Shown here in pieces: positions 54,750-64,000 of a DNA stretch of 64,000 bases. This DNA comes from Labia minor. Taxonomy: Eukaryota; Arthropoda; Insecta; Dermaptera; Spongiphoridae. Under the pieces are notes generated by a model. That model was not told where the DNA came from. It saw only the letters and a program-made list of their open reading frames with translations, and ran no database searches. The DNA lies in the NCBI GenBank assembly GCA_963082975.1, contig OY720346.1, forward strand, positions 46,973,296-47,037,295. The letters are read 5' to 3'. Position numbers and translations under genes: made by a program. How positions within the stretch are numbered: position 1 is the first letter of the stretch; every line of letters begins with the position of its first letter.

Positions 54750-55306
54750 TGAAAAAGTTAATAGTTTTTGTGTGTTCTTCGATTTTTTACTAAAAAAAAT
54801 GGATCAAAGAATCTGTGCAATTTTCTCGGTGAAACGTGTGGCAGCGAAGTTAGTTCCGAAATTGCTAAATTTTGAGCAAAAGCATTAGTATCGCTCAGGA
54901 GATGTTGAATAATGTCAACGACGATCCAGATTTGCTCAAAAAGGTTATAACTGGTGACGAAACGTAGGTATATAGTTATGAAGTCGAAACCAAGGCCCAA
55001 TCATCCCAATGGAAACGGCCAGAAGAGTCAAGACCAAAAAAAGCACTCCAAGTTCGTTCAAATGTGAAGGTCTTGCTCACTATTTTCTTCAATTACAATG
55101 GCGTGGTGCATCATGAGTTCTTGCCAACAGGTCGTAACGTTAATAAGGAATACTACAAGGAAGTTATGCAACGTTTGCGTGAAGCAATACGGCTCAAACG
55201 ATTAGAATTGTGGAAAAATACTTTTCGAAATAATTCAAAATTCACCTTTTCTTTTGAACAAACCTCATATATTAAATTAATATATGAACATGTGCAATTT
55301 AAATAA
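54750..55306 (+). mobile_element. Mariner transposase middle fragment
   Basis: Shifted frames give VAAKLVPKLLNFEQK and MLNNVNDDPDLLKKV, then ITGDET (first catalytic Asp), a stop, and SYEVETKAQSSQWKRPEES. The open frame 55064-55306 continues with KVLLTIFFNYNGVVHHEFLP and YYKEVMQRLREAI. The D,D34D C-terminus is missing. It is a different mariner lineage from that at 22 kb. Confidence 0.8.
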
Positions 55307-55579
55307 ATTTGAATAACTTTGTTTATTCTAGGAATTCAATATTAAAAAAAAACTATTATAATATTTTATTATTAAATTTAATTTTAAAAAAATATCAAAT
55401 AGAAAAAATTTCATAGAAAATTAAAACATATAATTTTATATTGGTTTAATATTGTTTATTAAGACAAATAGGAGAAGCAGCTCTGGAGAGAAACAGTTGA
55501 AGGAAAGTGGTAACTGTATCCAAAAAGAAGTAGCAGAAATATAGATTTTAGGTATATTTAGATAACTAGTAAATGTGAG

Positions 55580-55960
55580 TTGATTGGAGATCCGATATTT
55601 GACGGATGCCAAACCAGATTGTGAATGTTTAAAGGATCTTAAACTCAGGCCGTTTTCGATTATTTCAAATTTATTGGGTGCTCGCTCATCTCGTCTATTA
55701 ACCCAGAATGACGGCGGTTTATCTCACCTCGTTGTGAAAGGCCTTAATGGCATTTGGGCGTGGTGCCGAGAAACTGTCTCTCGCTGCGAGATTCAGACAC
55801 TTTGTCTCACCCTCACCCTTCTTCTTCTCTCCCCCCCCCCCCCGTTAGAATTAGATGGAAAAGGACAGGCTTGATTGGATTAATGCAGAGTGCCCTATTT
55901 TGCACACATTTTACAAGAGGGTTATATCGCCAAAATCTTCCAAGTGAAATTAATCAGAGC
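55580..55960 (+). other. GC-richer segment with 96-codon open frame, unrecognised
   Basis: The frame 55584-55874 contains LSHLVVKGLNGIWAWCRETV and a C-run-coded proline tract. A second frame overlaps it. The region may be an unrecognised repeat end or an exon. No splice signals tie it to the receptor. Confidence 0.25.
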
Positions 55961-56324
55961 AAAAGGAAATAACATTGCCAAAAAAACAAAAACAAAAAAA
56001 CGATTAGCAAAAGAAATAAATATAGATTTATATTTTAGATTCTTAATTATATTATATTTGATTATTATTTATTTATTTTTCTTAAGGTTTATCGATTTAG
56101 ATAATAATCAAAGAAAATAAAAAATGAAATTTGTAACATGGAATGATAAATTATAAAATATTTCGAGATTTTATTATAATTTTAATGTAATTTGAGTACA
56201 AAAAATTCATTTTTCTTTTTTGTTTTTTTTTGCAGTAAATATTTATTTAAAAAATATTAAGTGAGAGTTGCAAAGAAGGAAAATATAAGAAAGAGAGAGA
56301 GAGAAAGAGAGAAACACAGTGACG

Positions 56325-56600
56325 ACAATGGTAGGCAAGAAACCAACATGGTTACCAATTTATAGCCTATGGTTCTGTATATTGATTTGTTCCAGGTATA
56401 AATTTAGGTTTTTTCGAATAACAAGTCATTTCCACTAAACTGTTGTTTAATTGGATCTTAAAATCAGTCTCAGATATTGAGAAAATTCATTGTCTCTCCT
56501 TACCTCAGCAACGTTCTATTACCAACATCCTGCGATTTTGCTTATCAAAATACCGGATGTATATATAAACAGTGTTTTCTCCTATCGAGGCGAAGACGTA
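56325..56600 (+). repeat. Family C repeat copy
   Basis: This contains ACATGGTTACCAATTTATAG, TTACCTCAGCAACGTTCTAT and CTGCGATTTTGCTTATCAAA, which match in order the interrupted copy at 39.4-40.3 kb. The class is unknown. Confidence 0.5.
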
Positions 56601-57579
56601 GATGTGCACTTGGTGAAAGAGAATAACAATGGCAGGAAGTTGAGGTGTGAAAGATGGAGAATTCCTTAATAATTAACAGATGAGATGCACTCTGTTTGGC
56701 CTGAATCAACGGTGATGGGAGTTGAAGTCAGCATTGTAATAAGACCTCGGGCTACTGGCTTTGAGCAATCTAATTTAAGTTTAAATAATTAAAGTTTTTA
56801 GATTTATAATTTTATTCTGTTGATTCAAGAATCCTAACAATTTATTAATAGACTTTATTTAACTCACACTGTCCGGTTGTCCGTTTGTATGCGGCATTTT
56901 ATAATCGATATTTCAACAACTTCCCGTCATTCAATCAACTTGAAATTTTGCATTAGCGCTTGCTCCTGCTAATAATACACGAATCAATTGAAAAATCCAC
57001 TGAATTATTTATCTATTAGTGGTAATTAATTAACTAAACTTTCATATGCGGAATATGGAATAGTTCACTATTTCAATCATAGATGGCGATAGCAGTTCTA
57101 GAGGCGCTAAAGCCCAGTTTTAAACTAAAAGTTTTTGCAACACACATTATATTTACAAATGTCAAAAGATCTCTAATTAACCACGTAATATTTCTTCTTC
57201 TGGCCGATTAGAAGTTCCAGGAATCGGTTGTCTTCTTATATATATATATATTATATAAATAATAATAATAATATATATATATATATTATCAGAAATAAAA
57301 AGTTAGTAGTTAGTCTTGATTATAACTTGATAGTGTCGTGATATTGCGATTCTAACTTTACAGTGTCGTGATAGTGTCTATTGTGTACGTATTGATCTTA
57401 GATGACATTATTAAAAAAAAATGGTATAGTGTTTTCGGATCGCACTCTAAAATGTAATGTACACTCCTTTTTTCTAAAAAATGTCAAACTATTCTGTGGT
57501 TGTAAAAAAATGTTACACATGTTATTAATAAGAAATATTTAAAATAACGACTACATTTATTTACGTACGACTAAAAAGT

Positions 57580-57695
57580 ATAAAATAAATTTAAGTAAAA
57601 AGAAATCTTTTTTTTATTTTTTACTTTTTAGTGCAATTTTAAGTAAAGTGTATTTTTTAAAAATATTTCTTTTTACTTAAATTTATTTTATTTTT
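57580..57695. repeat. Hairpin-forming inverted repeat
   Basis: AAATTTAAGTAAAAAGAAAT at about 57588 is mirrored by ATTTCTTTTTACTTAAATTT at about 57664, with arms of about 30 bp around a 50-bp loop. Confidence 0.65.
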
Positions 57696-57699
57696 CATT

Positions 57700-59000
57700 A
57701 ATTCATATGTTGGAATTAGTATTTTAACTGGTATTCAATTTCAGTATATAATTCGATTTTTTTTCCTCTTCATTATTAATTTTTTATAGCTTTTTATAAT
57801 CATGTTGAATAAATCAAAAAAAAAGGAAAATTGAATAATTTAATTGAGGGATTTTTTAAGACGATGAGAGAGGGTATTAATGCGTTTTGGGGGAGGAAGT
57901 GATGGGGTTTGAAGTGGTTAAAGGGCGAAGGAATCGATTAAAAATCCTTTTGAAAGAAGAGACCTATAGGATATTTAGCCACTTGTTGACACCGCTGGGA
58001 GTCTGTCGTTAAATGGTTTTAGTCCATTCAGGTAACCAGGACTATCATTATACCTTTCAAAAATTGTCAGGAAATGTTGAAAAATGAGAAACGATTGCGG
58101 TGTCACACTCGTAACCAATTTCTCATTATTTTTAAGAGATATTTAAAAAAAAAAATTCTCAAGTCAAACATGAAGAAATAACATTCATTGGAATTGAATT
58201 AATGTTAACTATTTACCAACACTCTTTAAGAAATCCATTTCCCGATGGGAATTGAAAATATACTTCCAAATTCAATGATAAATTCTGTATCTGTCTGTCT
58301 TGGTTGGATTGAAATTCAATATTGGAGAGAAAGAGAGAGAGAGAGGAACAATTTTTGTGATAAAATTGAACGATTTTTATCTTTTTAATTTATTTTTATT
58401 TTTAACTATATAAATATTAATCATAACATAACATACATCTATCACTTCGTCTAGAAGTCTAGATTGTATAGGTCAGAATGTTAAATTATCAATATCCAAT
58501 TTTTTGTATAATAAAAAGTTGATTTAATTATATTAATATTAATATTTTCAATTTTATAATGAATTATATAAAGTAAATATATAATCCTCTATATTTTTAA
58601 TAATACGTAGAATCACTACACCTCCTGCTAAAACAATTAATCAAAATATATATTTGTTTTTGACTAATGAGGGCAAACACAATTAACTCATTTAATAATT
58701 ATATGTCTCATACTAATAATTATATACCTACTACGGTCAAACAATGAGCTTCAACCCTTCTATGATATAATAAATTAATAGAATAATTTTATCAATTAGA
58801 TTTTTATTTTTCAATGAAAGAATTAAAAATAACTGAAATTAGAAAAAAATTAGAAATTTTTCTGAATGAAAAAACAAAAACATTAGAATATTATTTTATA
58901 AGTTTTATAAATTATCTCGATATATACAAAAATGAATGTGTGTATATGTAACAAATCTGCACTAAAATTTGGTAAAAAGATATATATAATAAAAGGGTTA
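57700..59000. other. Unassigned segment
   Basis: I see no gene or known element. A moderately GC-rich non-repetitive patch lies at 57960-58130, and a GA microsatellite at about 58326-58344. Confidence 0.4.
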
Positions 59001-59004
59001 ATTA

Positions 59005-59080
59005 GGATAGTAGCTTACTGGTAATAGTTCTGCTCCGCACTTGGCGTCCAGAGATCAAATCTAGACCAAGATTTCGATTT
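59005..59080 (+). repeat. tRNA-like SINE head fragment
   Basis: GTAGCTTACTGGTAATAGTT and CCAGAGATCAAATCTAGACC resemble A- and B-box regions, followed by an A-rich stretch. It is too degraded to be a tRNA gene. Confidence 0.4.
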
Positions 59081-59243
59081 AAATAATTAATTTAAAAAAA
59101 ATGCGAAGGTAGGTGCAATAAGCTAATAAACTCAATATATATATATATATATGTGCCACTGAGAAGTCAAACCGATTAACTCCAATTTTTAAAATTTTGC
59201 TAGTAATGTAATGTAATATAATCTGCAACATATGAAGAGAATG

Positions 59244-60025
59244 CAGTGGCGTACCTAGAACTTTTGCCGCCCGGGGCGATCTCCAGTTTGCCGCCCTTTT
59301 TATTATAAGTCAATCAAATAGTGGTTTTTATAAATTAATACACATAAATAAATTATTAAGTTATTTAATCAATATTAATTAATACACAGAGTAAATTTTT
59401 TTACACATATTTGTATGCACTCGTAAACATATTTATATAATATTTACTCTTCTAGCTTTCATACCAGAAAAATCGTTTATAATGCTCTCAAAATTTATAT
59501 TTACATTTTTTCCACCGGCACTGCTTTTTAAAAGAAAAATCGAGGAATTAAAAAAATATTGGTATATCACTTCAAAATAATCATATAAACTTTTCAAAAG
59601 AAATGACATTTATAAACTGATATCAACAAATTTTCGTTAGGAAAAATTGCCGAACAAAATCGTAAAGATGCGTTTACGAATTCAACGAATTTTAATGAAT
59701 AAAATAAAATAAAATTACTTATTATAAAATTACTAATTACTTATTATCCTGTTCTTGGAATTAGAATTCAAAATTTACACTAAAATGCATTTATATACAC
59801 CGAGGAATAATATTCGAAATCATATAGTTAATCATAATTTATATAAATCAAATAGTAAACTTATAATAATCATACTAATCATTTATTATTCAAGAAAGAA
59901 AAAAAAAATAAATATGAAATGAATAAGTTGCTTTTTACAACTATAACTAAATATAAAAAATGCCGCCCCAAGATAAGTGCCGCCCGGTGCGGACCGCACC
60001 CCCCCCCCCACTAGGTACGCCACTG
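59244..60025. mobile_element. hAT non-autonomous element with exact 8-bp duplication
   Basis: The ends CAGTGGCGTACCTAG and its perfect inverse enclose 782 bp. AGAGAATG flanks both ends (59236-59243 and 60026-60033). GCCGCCC-rich subterminal blocks occur near both ends. No long frame remains. Confidence 0.9.
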
Positions 60026-60954
60026 AGAGAATGAATTTGATAATCTTAATATTGCGATGCAATATACATTTTTCTGTAATTAATAAACCTGAATTTCCTA
60101 CAAGCTGTCAACTTTGGGCTTCATTTTCTCAGTTTCTTTAAAATCGTTTTGGCTTCTGTGAGTGGCACATATTATGTTTGGGGGAAGCTTCAACAAAATT
60201 AATAAATTGAGATGAATTGATTTAATTATATATTGTTTCTGTTTTGTTTATATTAATTCCTTATCTTATCTTATTAACCTAGCAAAAATTGTATATATAT
60301 ATATATAATATTATATTTATATATATTTGTATATTTTTGTGAGAATTTATCCTAGTAAGAGGATTTTTTCCAAATTCACTCAATAGATAATTTTAATAAA
60401 GAAAAATCGATCTATATTGCTTTCAACTTCCAAAAAATTATGTTTATTAGTTTTTCCTTATTAGTAAAAATATTAAATTAAATCAGTGCCTCCTGATTGA
60501 CAACTGTCTCCCGTCATATTCTTTTTTAATAAATATTGTTTTAATCAATTTTTTATGTGAATTAATGTTAAAATATACTTATAAAACAATTATTTTACTA
60601 GTTATGAAAGTGGTCATATTAAATGAATTGTGGAAATGAATAATTAAAAGAAGAACATATAATGCCAACTATAAATCTCCAAAAATAGTTAGAATTATAA
60701 TCATCGAAAATGTAAAAATGGAGTGGAATATTCGTATATAATTCAATCAAAAGATGAAAATTTAATGAAAATTTAGTGAAAATTTATTTACGTGAATATC
60801 AATTTGAAAATGACTCCAATGGAAAGTGTAGACCAATCAAATGTATAAATGTACAATATCGAAATATAAATAAAATCTGAATTGTTAGAATTAGGAGAGC
60901 ATATGAATTGGATGGAAGATTATGGGAAAATCTTCGCATAACATTTAACAGTGG

Positions 60955-61060
60955 CGCAACCAGGATTTGATCCTGGGGGGGGGGGGGTTTGACTAGCCGC
61001 TCCACCTTCCTTTGAAGGGTGTTCCCCCCCCCCCCACCCGGGCTCTCTCAAAAACAAATT
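60955..61060 (+). mobile_element. hAT-like terminal segment
   Basis: CAGTGGCGCAACCAGGATTT followed by G and C runs resembles the start of the CAGTGGCG hAT elements nearby. A possible inverse end (CCAGTGAAGAGGCAG on the minus strand) at about 62065-62080 does not match well, so the element is left open. Confidence 0.4.
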
Positions 61061-61643
61061 TTCATTAAGATTTTTTTTTTAAAAAGTTTTGTAAATGAAA
61101 CATTGATTTTAAAAAATCTGGCAAAAAAATTTAATTTTTGTATTTTACTTACTCGTATTCACAGTTTTAGAAAGAAAATATTTTTTTGCAGTTATAAGTA
61201 GATATCATTTTAGCTTTCCTCATGGATAGCTTATACGATGGTCGGAAAATTTTGAAAAATTTTGCTCCGAGATTTTTTGAGATCTCCGCTTTTCAAACGG
61301 TTCTGAATCCAAACCTGCATAAAAAATTTTAGATCCGGTCGGCCGGCCGTTCGTTACCGAGATTAACGTCTAAACGAAATGAGATATTGTCTTAAAATTT
61401 GATATTTAAATGTTTTTTTTTTGAATGATTGGAATGTTTTTGGACAAGATCGGACCATAAGTAAGGGTAAAGATGTGTCAAAGCACATTTTATTGATTTT
61501 CTCAATAAATACCGATTTTTCTAAGAATTGTCATACTATCATATTAAATTTATAAGGAATCGAATTTACTAAAAATTTCATTATATTCATTTTTACCTAA
61601 ACTTGATAATAAAGGAGTTATTTATAAAAAAAACTACTTTAAG

Positions 61644-61932
61644 CAGTGGCGTACCGTGAGGTTCTTGCGCCTGGGGGCAACTGAGAAATTAGCGCCCCCT
61701 TTCTTATATATTTAATTTAATTTTTTTTTAAAGAATATTAATGACAAATAACGAAACAGGTTTAACAGATTTTAATAAGCGTATAAATAATATTTATTGA
61801 CTTACACAAAATACAGTTTAACTTTAAATATTAATTCTTTTGTTCCAAATTGGCTTCCCTAATTTTGCGCCCCCTAAATTTGGCGCCCGGGGACATATGT
61901 CCCCCATGCCCCCCCCCCTAGTTACGCCACTG
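61644..61932. mobile_element. hAT MITE with exact 8-bp duplication
   Basis: The 289-bp element has ends CAGTGGCGTACCGTG and CAGTGGCGTAACTAG (inverse). ACTTTAAG flanks both sides (61636-61643 and 61933-61940). It is related to 59244-60025 by its ends only. Confidence 0.9.
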
Positions 61933-62203
61933 ACTTTAAGATGTCAAAAGATTTCGTCCGCCCGATGTGGAAGGATATTTTGAAAAAATTAAACTTAAGA
62001 AAATTTAGAAAAAGGAGGAAACAGAAGCTCCAGAACCCCCCTCCCCCAACTGCCTCTTCACTGGCTACGTGAAAAAACGAAATTCGATTTTAATATATAT
62101 AAACAAATAAAAAAAAAATCAATTGTGAGATCAATTATTTCTTTATTGTCTTCTTCACTATTCCTATTGTAATCTGTGGTTTCTGAAGATCCAAATTCAC
62201 TAT

Positions 62204-62330
62204 CTAATTCTTAAATGGAATTTTGTCGACGATAAAATGGACGTAGTGCACGTACGTATTCCGCACAGAATCATTATTTTCGAAATAAAATTGCACTTTT
62301 TGCAAGCGTTGTTCAGGCGTGAGTCTATTC
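62204..62330 (-). mobile_element. Transposase N-terminal fragment (mariner-like HTH)
   Basis: The frame ending here starts MNRLTPEQRLQKVQFYFENN and continues DSVRNTYVHYVHF. This resembles the helix-turn-helix start of insect mariner-like proteins (LTPEQRLQ-V-FYF-N-SV). Only about 40 residues remain. Confidence 0.5.
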
Positions 62331-63153
62331 ATGATGAATTGCCAAACCAAACTGAGAATAAATCTCTTGATAGCTGTTAAATCGGTCGTCAACTTGAACA
62401 GTAATGCCAACTTAAAGTTCTATACCTCGAAAAAAACACCCTTTATTAATAATAAAAAATATTTAGAATTATATAATATTTTAATTAATTTATATTTAGA
62501 TAATAGTCAAATTTCACAATCCTCTAGTAATCTTATATTAAGTCTTTTGTTTTTTTATGATTTAGGAGAAATAATAAAATAATATTTTTTATTTCTTACA
62601 CTAAATTCTTTACGAAAAAATAAACAACTTTTATTTTTGTTAAAATTTTTTTAAAATAAAATAAACTTACACTAAATTTTACTTTAAGAATTTTTTTTTC
62701 AAATAAAAAGAAGGATTATATTTTTTCTTTTCTATTTGTAATATAGTACATTATGTACTGTACATAATGTTATATAATATATAGCAATTTGAATTTTTTT
62801 TCTCTCCAGGGGAGGGGGGGGGTTAAAACCCTAACCCACTAATAATATTAGTGATTGGGTATTTGTTAAAGGTTCCTACGAATAAAAATCATAAAAACAA
62901 TGGGAAGTGAATTAAATTACTTAAATGATTTTTTTTAATCTACATATTCTATAAGATATCTTACAATACCTGTGTAGAGATGAATGTTTATGTAAATGAA
63001 AGGAGTTAATCGATTAATGGATTGAATGATGATTATGGTGACGTTATTATAGGGATTATACGATATCTAAGATCAATAAATACGCTCAATTAAGTTTTCA
63101 TTTATAATTCAAAGCAAATATTAGATAGGAAGTGAGCTCTGTTTGATTTCGTA

Positions 63154-63184
<31 letters not shown>

Positions 63185-63347
63185 TGACACTTATATATCT
63201 AGTCCTTAAAACAAACATTCATTTAAAATAACTCGAATAAAATAAAATTCAGTATTTATTTATTTATTTAACCAGAGTTTATAAATATTTTCGAAAAATA
63301 AATTTCGTCTTAAATAAACCCAGACATCTCCGGGTTAAAACGGGTAT

Positions 63348-63389
<42 letters not shown>

Positions 63390-63601
63390 TGTCAAATAAA
63401 CCAAAATAAATAAAATATGATTTACTTGAATTATTTATTTAACACACACTCACACAAACAGAAATATAAACTTAAATTCATTAATTTAGACATTTCATCT
63501 TTTTTTTGTAATAAGCTCAAGAATCTCTTGATTTGTAAAGTAAGAAAAAAATAAAATTACCTTCGATGAAAGTCTTAATTTAGTTTTCTATATTAATTAC
63601 A

Positions 63602-63657
<56 letters not shown>

Positions 63658-64000
63658 TTATTTATTTATTTATTTAATAAATTCATAAAAGATTTAATTG
63701 AAAACCAAATAATGTTCAATCAATCTATCTCTCGAAGGCACCTCCATTCAATTCTCTCAATTCAAGTTCATATCAAATTCAAAATGCATAATTCTTCCTA
63801 CTTTCTATAAAAAAAATTCAATAATTCTACTTCTCTCATCGATCTAATTAGAGGATGCACTGAAATCATGTTACATGCCCTACATCAAGGAATATTTATT
63901 TAATTTTCAAAATCCTTGAATCGTTTTTGATTTATTTAAATCATGAACTCCACCTTACATCTAAACCAGAGTTTTCCAAACTCCACGGACCCACTTTCAT
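62331..64000. other. Unassigned right end with AT microsatellites
   Basis: I see no gene. TA runs lie at about 63158-63180, 63345-63386 and 63606-63652, followed by TTTA repeats to 63676. A possible minus-strand donor at 63561 (GAAG|gtaatt) has no exon support. Confidence 0.45.

Noticed and set aside
62820-62842. Telomere-like AACCCTAACCC
   Set aside because: There is only about one and a half units, and arthropod telomeres usually use TTAGG. Chance match.
63541-63600. Possible SPR 5' exon with donor GAAG|gtaatt on the minus strand
   Set aside because: The upstream sequence is a long AT microsatellite with no exon-like composition.

Overview
The window is AT-rich, intron-rich and repeat-packed animal DNA, almost certainly from an arthropod. 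The reasons are a recognisable sex peptide / myoinhibitory peptide receptor gene, many mariner, hAT, Helitron-like and LINE remnants of types common in arthropods, and no bacterial-style gene packing. I cannot name the species.

The only host gene I can support is on the minus strand and spans most of the window. It is a rhodopsin-class GPCR of the sex peptide receptor (SPR, myoinhibitory peptide receptor) family. Four exons are seen in transcription order: 53474-53430, 39280-39182, 24385-24197 and 8600-8371. All have GT/AG borders and one continuous reading phase. They encode a short acidic start, a glycosylated extracellular N-terminus and membrane helices 1 to 3. The visible introns are about 14.1, 14.8 and 15.6 kb. 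Helices 4 to 7 must lie left of position 1, and any 5' untranslated exon lies right of 53474.

Everything else is mobile DNA or unassigned AT-rich sequence. At the left edge is an open gag-like ORF of an LTR-type element (minus). Two short non-autonomous families dominate. Family A has ACCGACCGACG subterminal inverted repeats, paired TGACGTCA palindromes and a GACCTG/CAGGTC hairpin at one end. Family B has ACTATCTCGC subterminal inverted repeats and a GAGTG/CACTC hairpin. Both look like Helentron-type non-autonomous elements (the DINE-1/HINE layout): asymmetric subterminal repeats, an internal microsatellite, a 3' hairpin, and for family A insertion into T runs without a target duplication. 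Canonical Helitrons with TC...CTAG ends lie at 17.6 and 42.2-42.8 kb.

Other elements are broken mariners (4.7, 15.6, 22.0, 24.9, 26.2, 51.2, 54.1, 54.8 kb), hAT copies with exact 8-bp target duplications (33.0, 52.7, 59.2, 61.6 kb), two TTAA-flanked MITEs (9.0, 23.1 kb), RTE-like LINE pieces (6.4, 9.4, 43.8, 46.0, 46.5 kb), a jockey-like LINE tail (36.1 kb), tRNA-derived SINEs (23.3-23.8, 31.7, 48.5, 59.0 kb), a 421-bp near-perfect fold-back element with 8-bp duplication (51.9 kb), and two related AGGT-ended TIR elements (2.6 and 26.8 kb). Several insertions are nested, so their relative ages can be read.

No protein-based system other than the receptor is visible. The most unusual material is the two Helentron-like families with their shared internal motif and CRE palindromes, the motif-array TIR element at 2.6 kb, and the palindrome at 51.9 kb.
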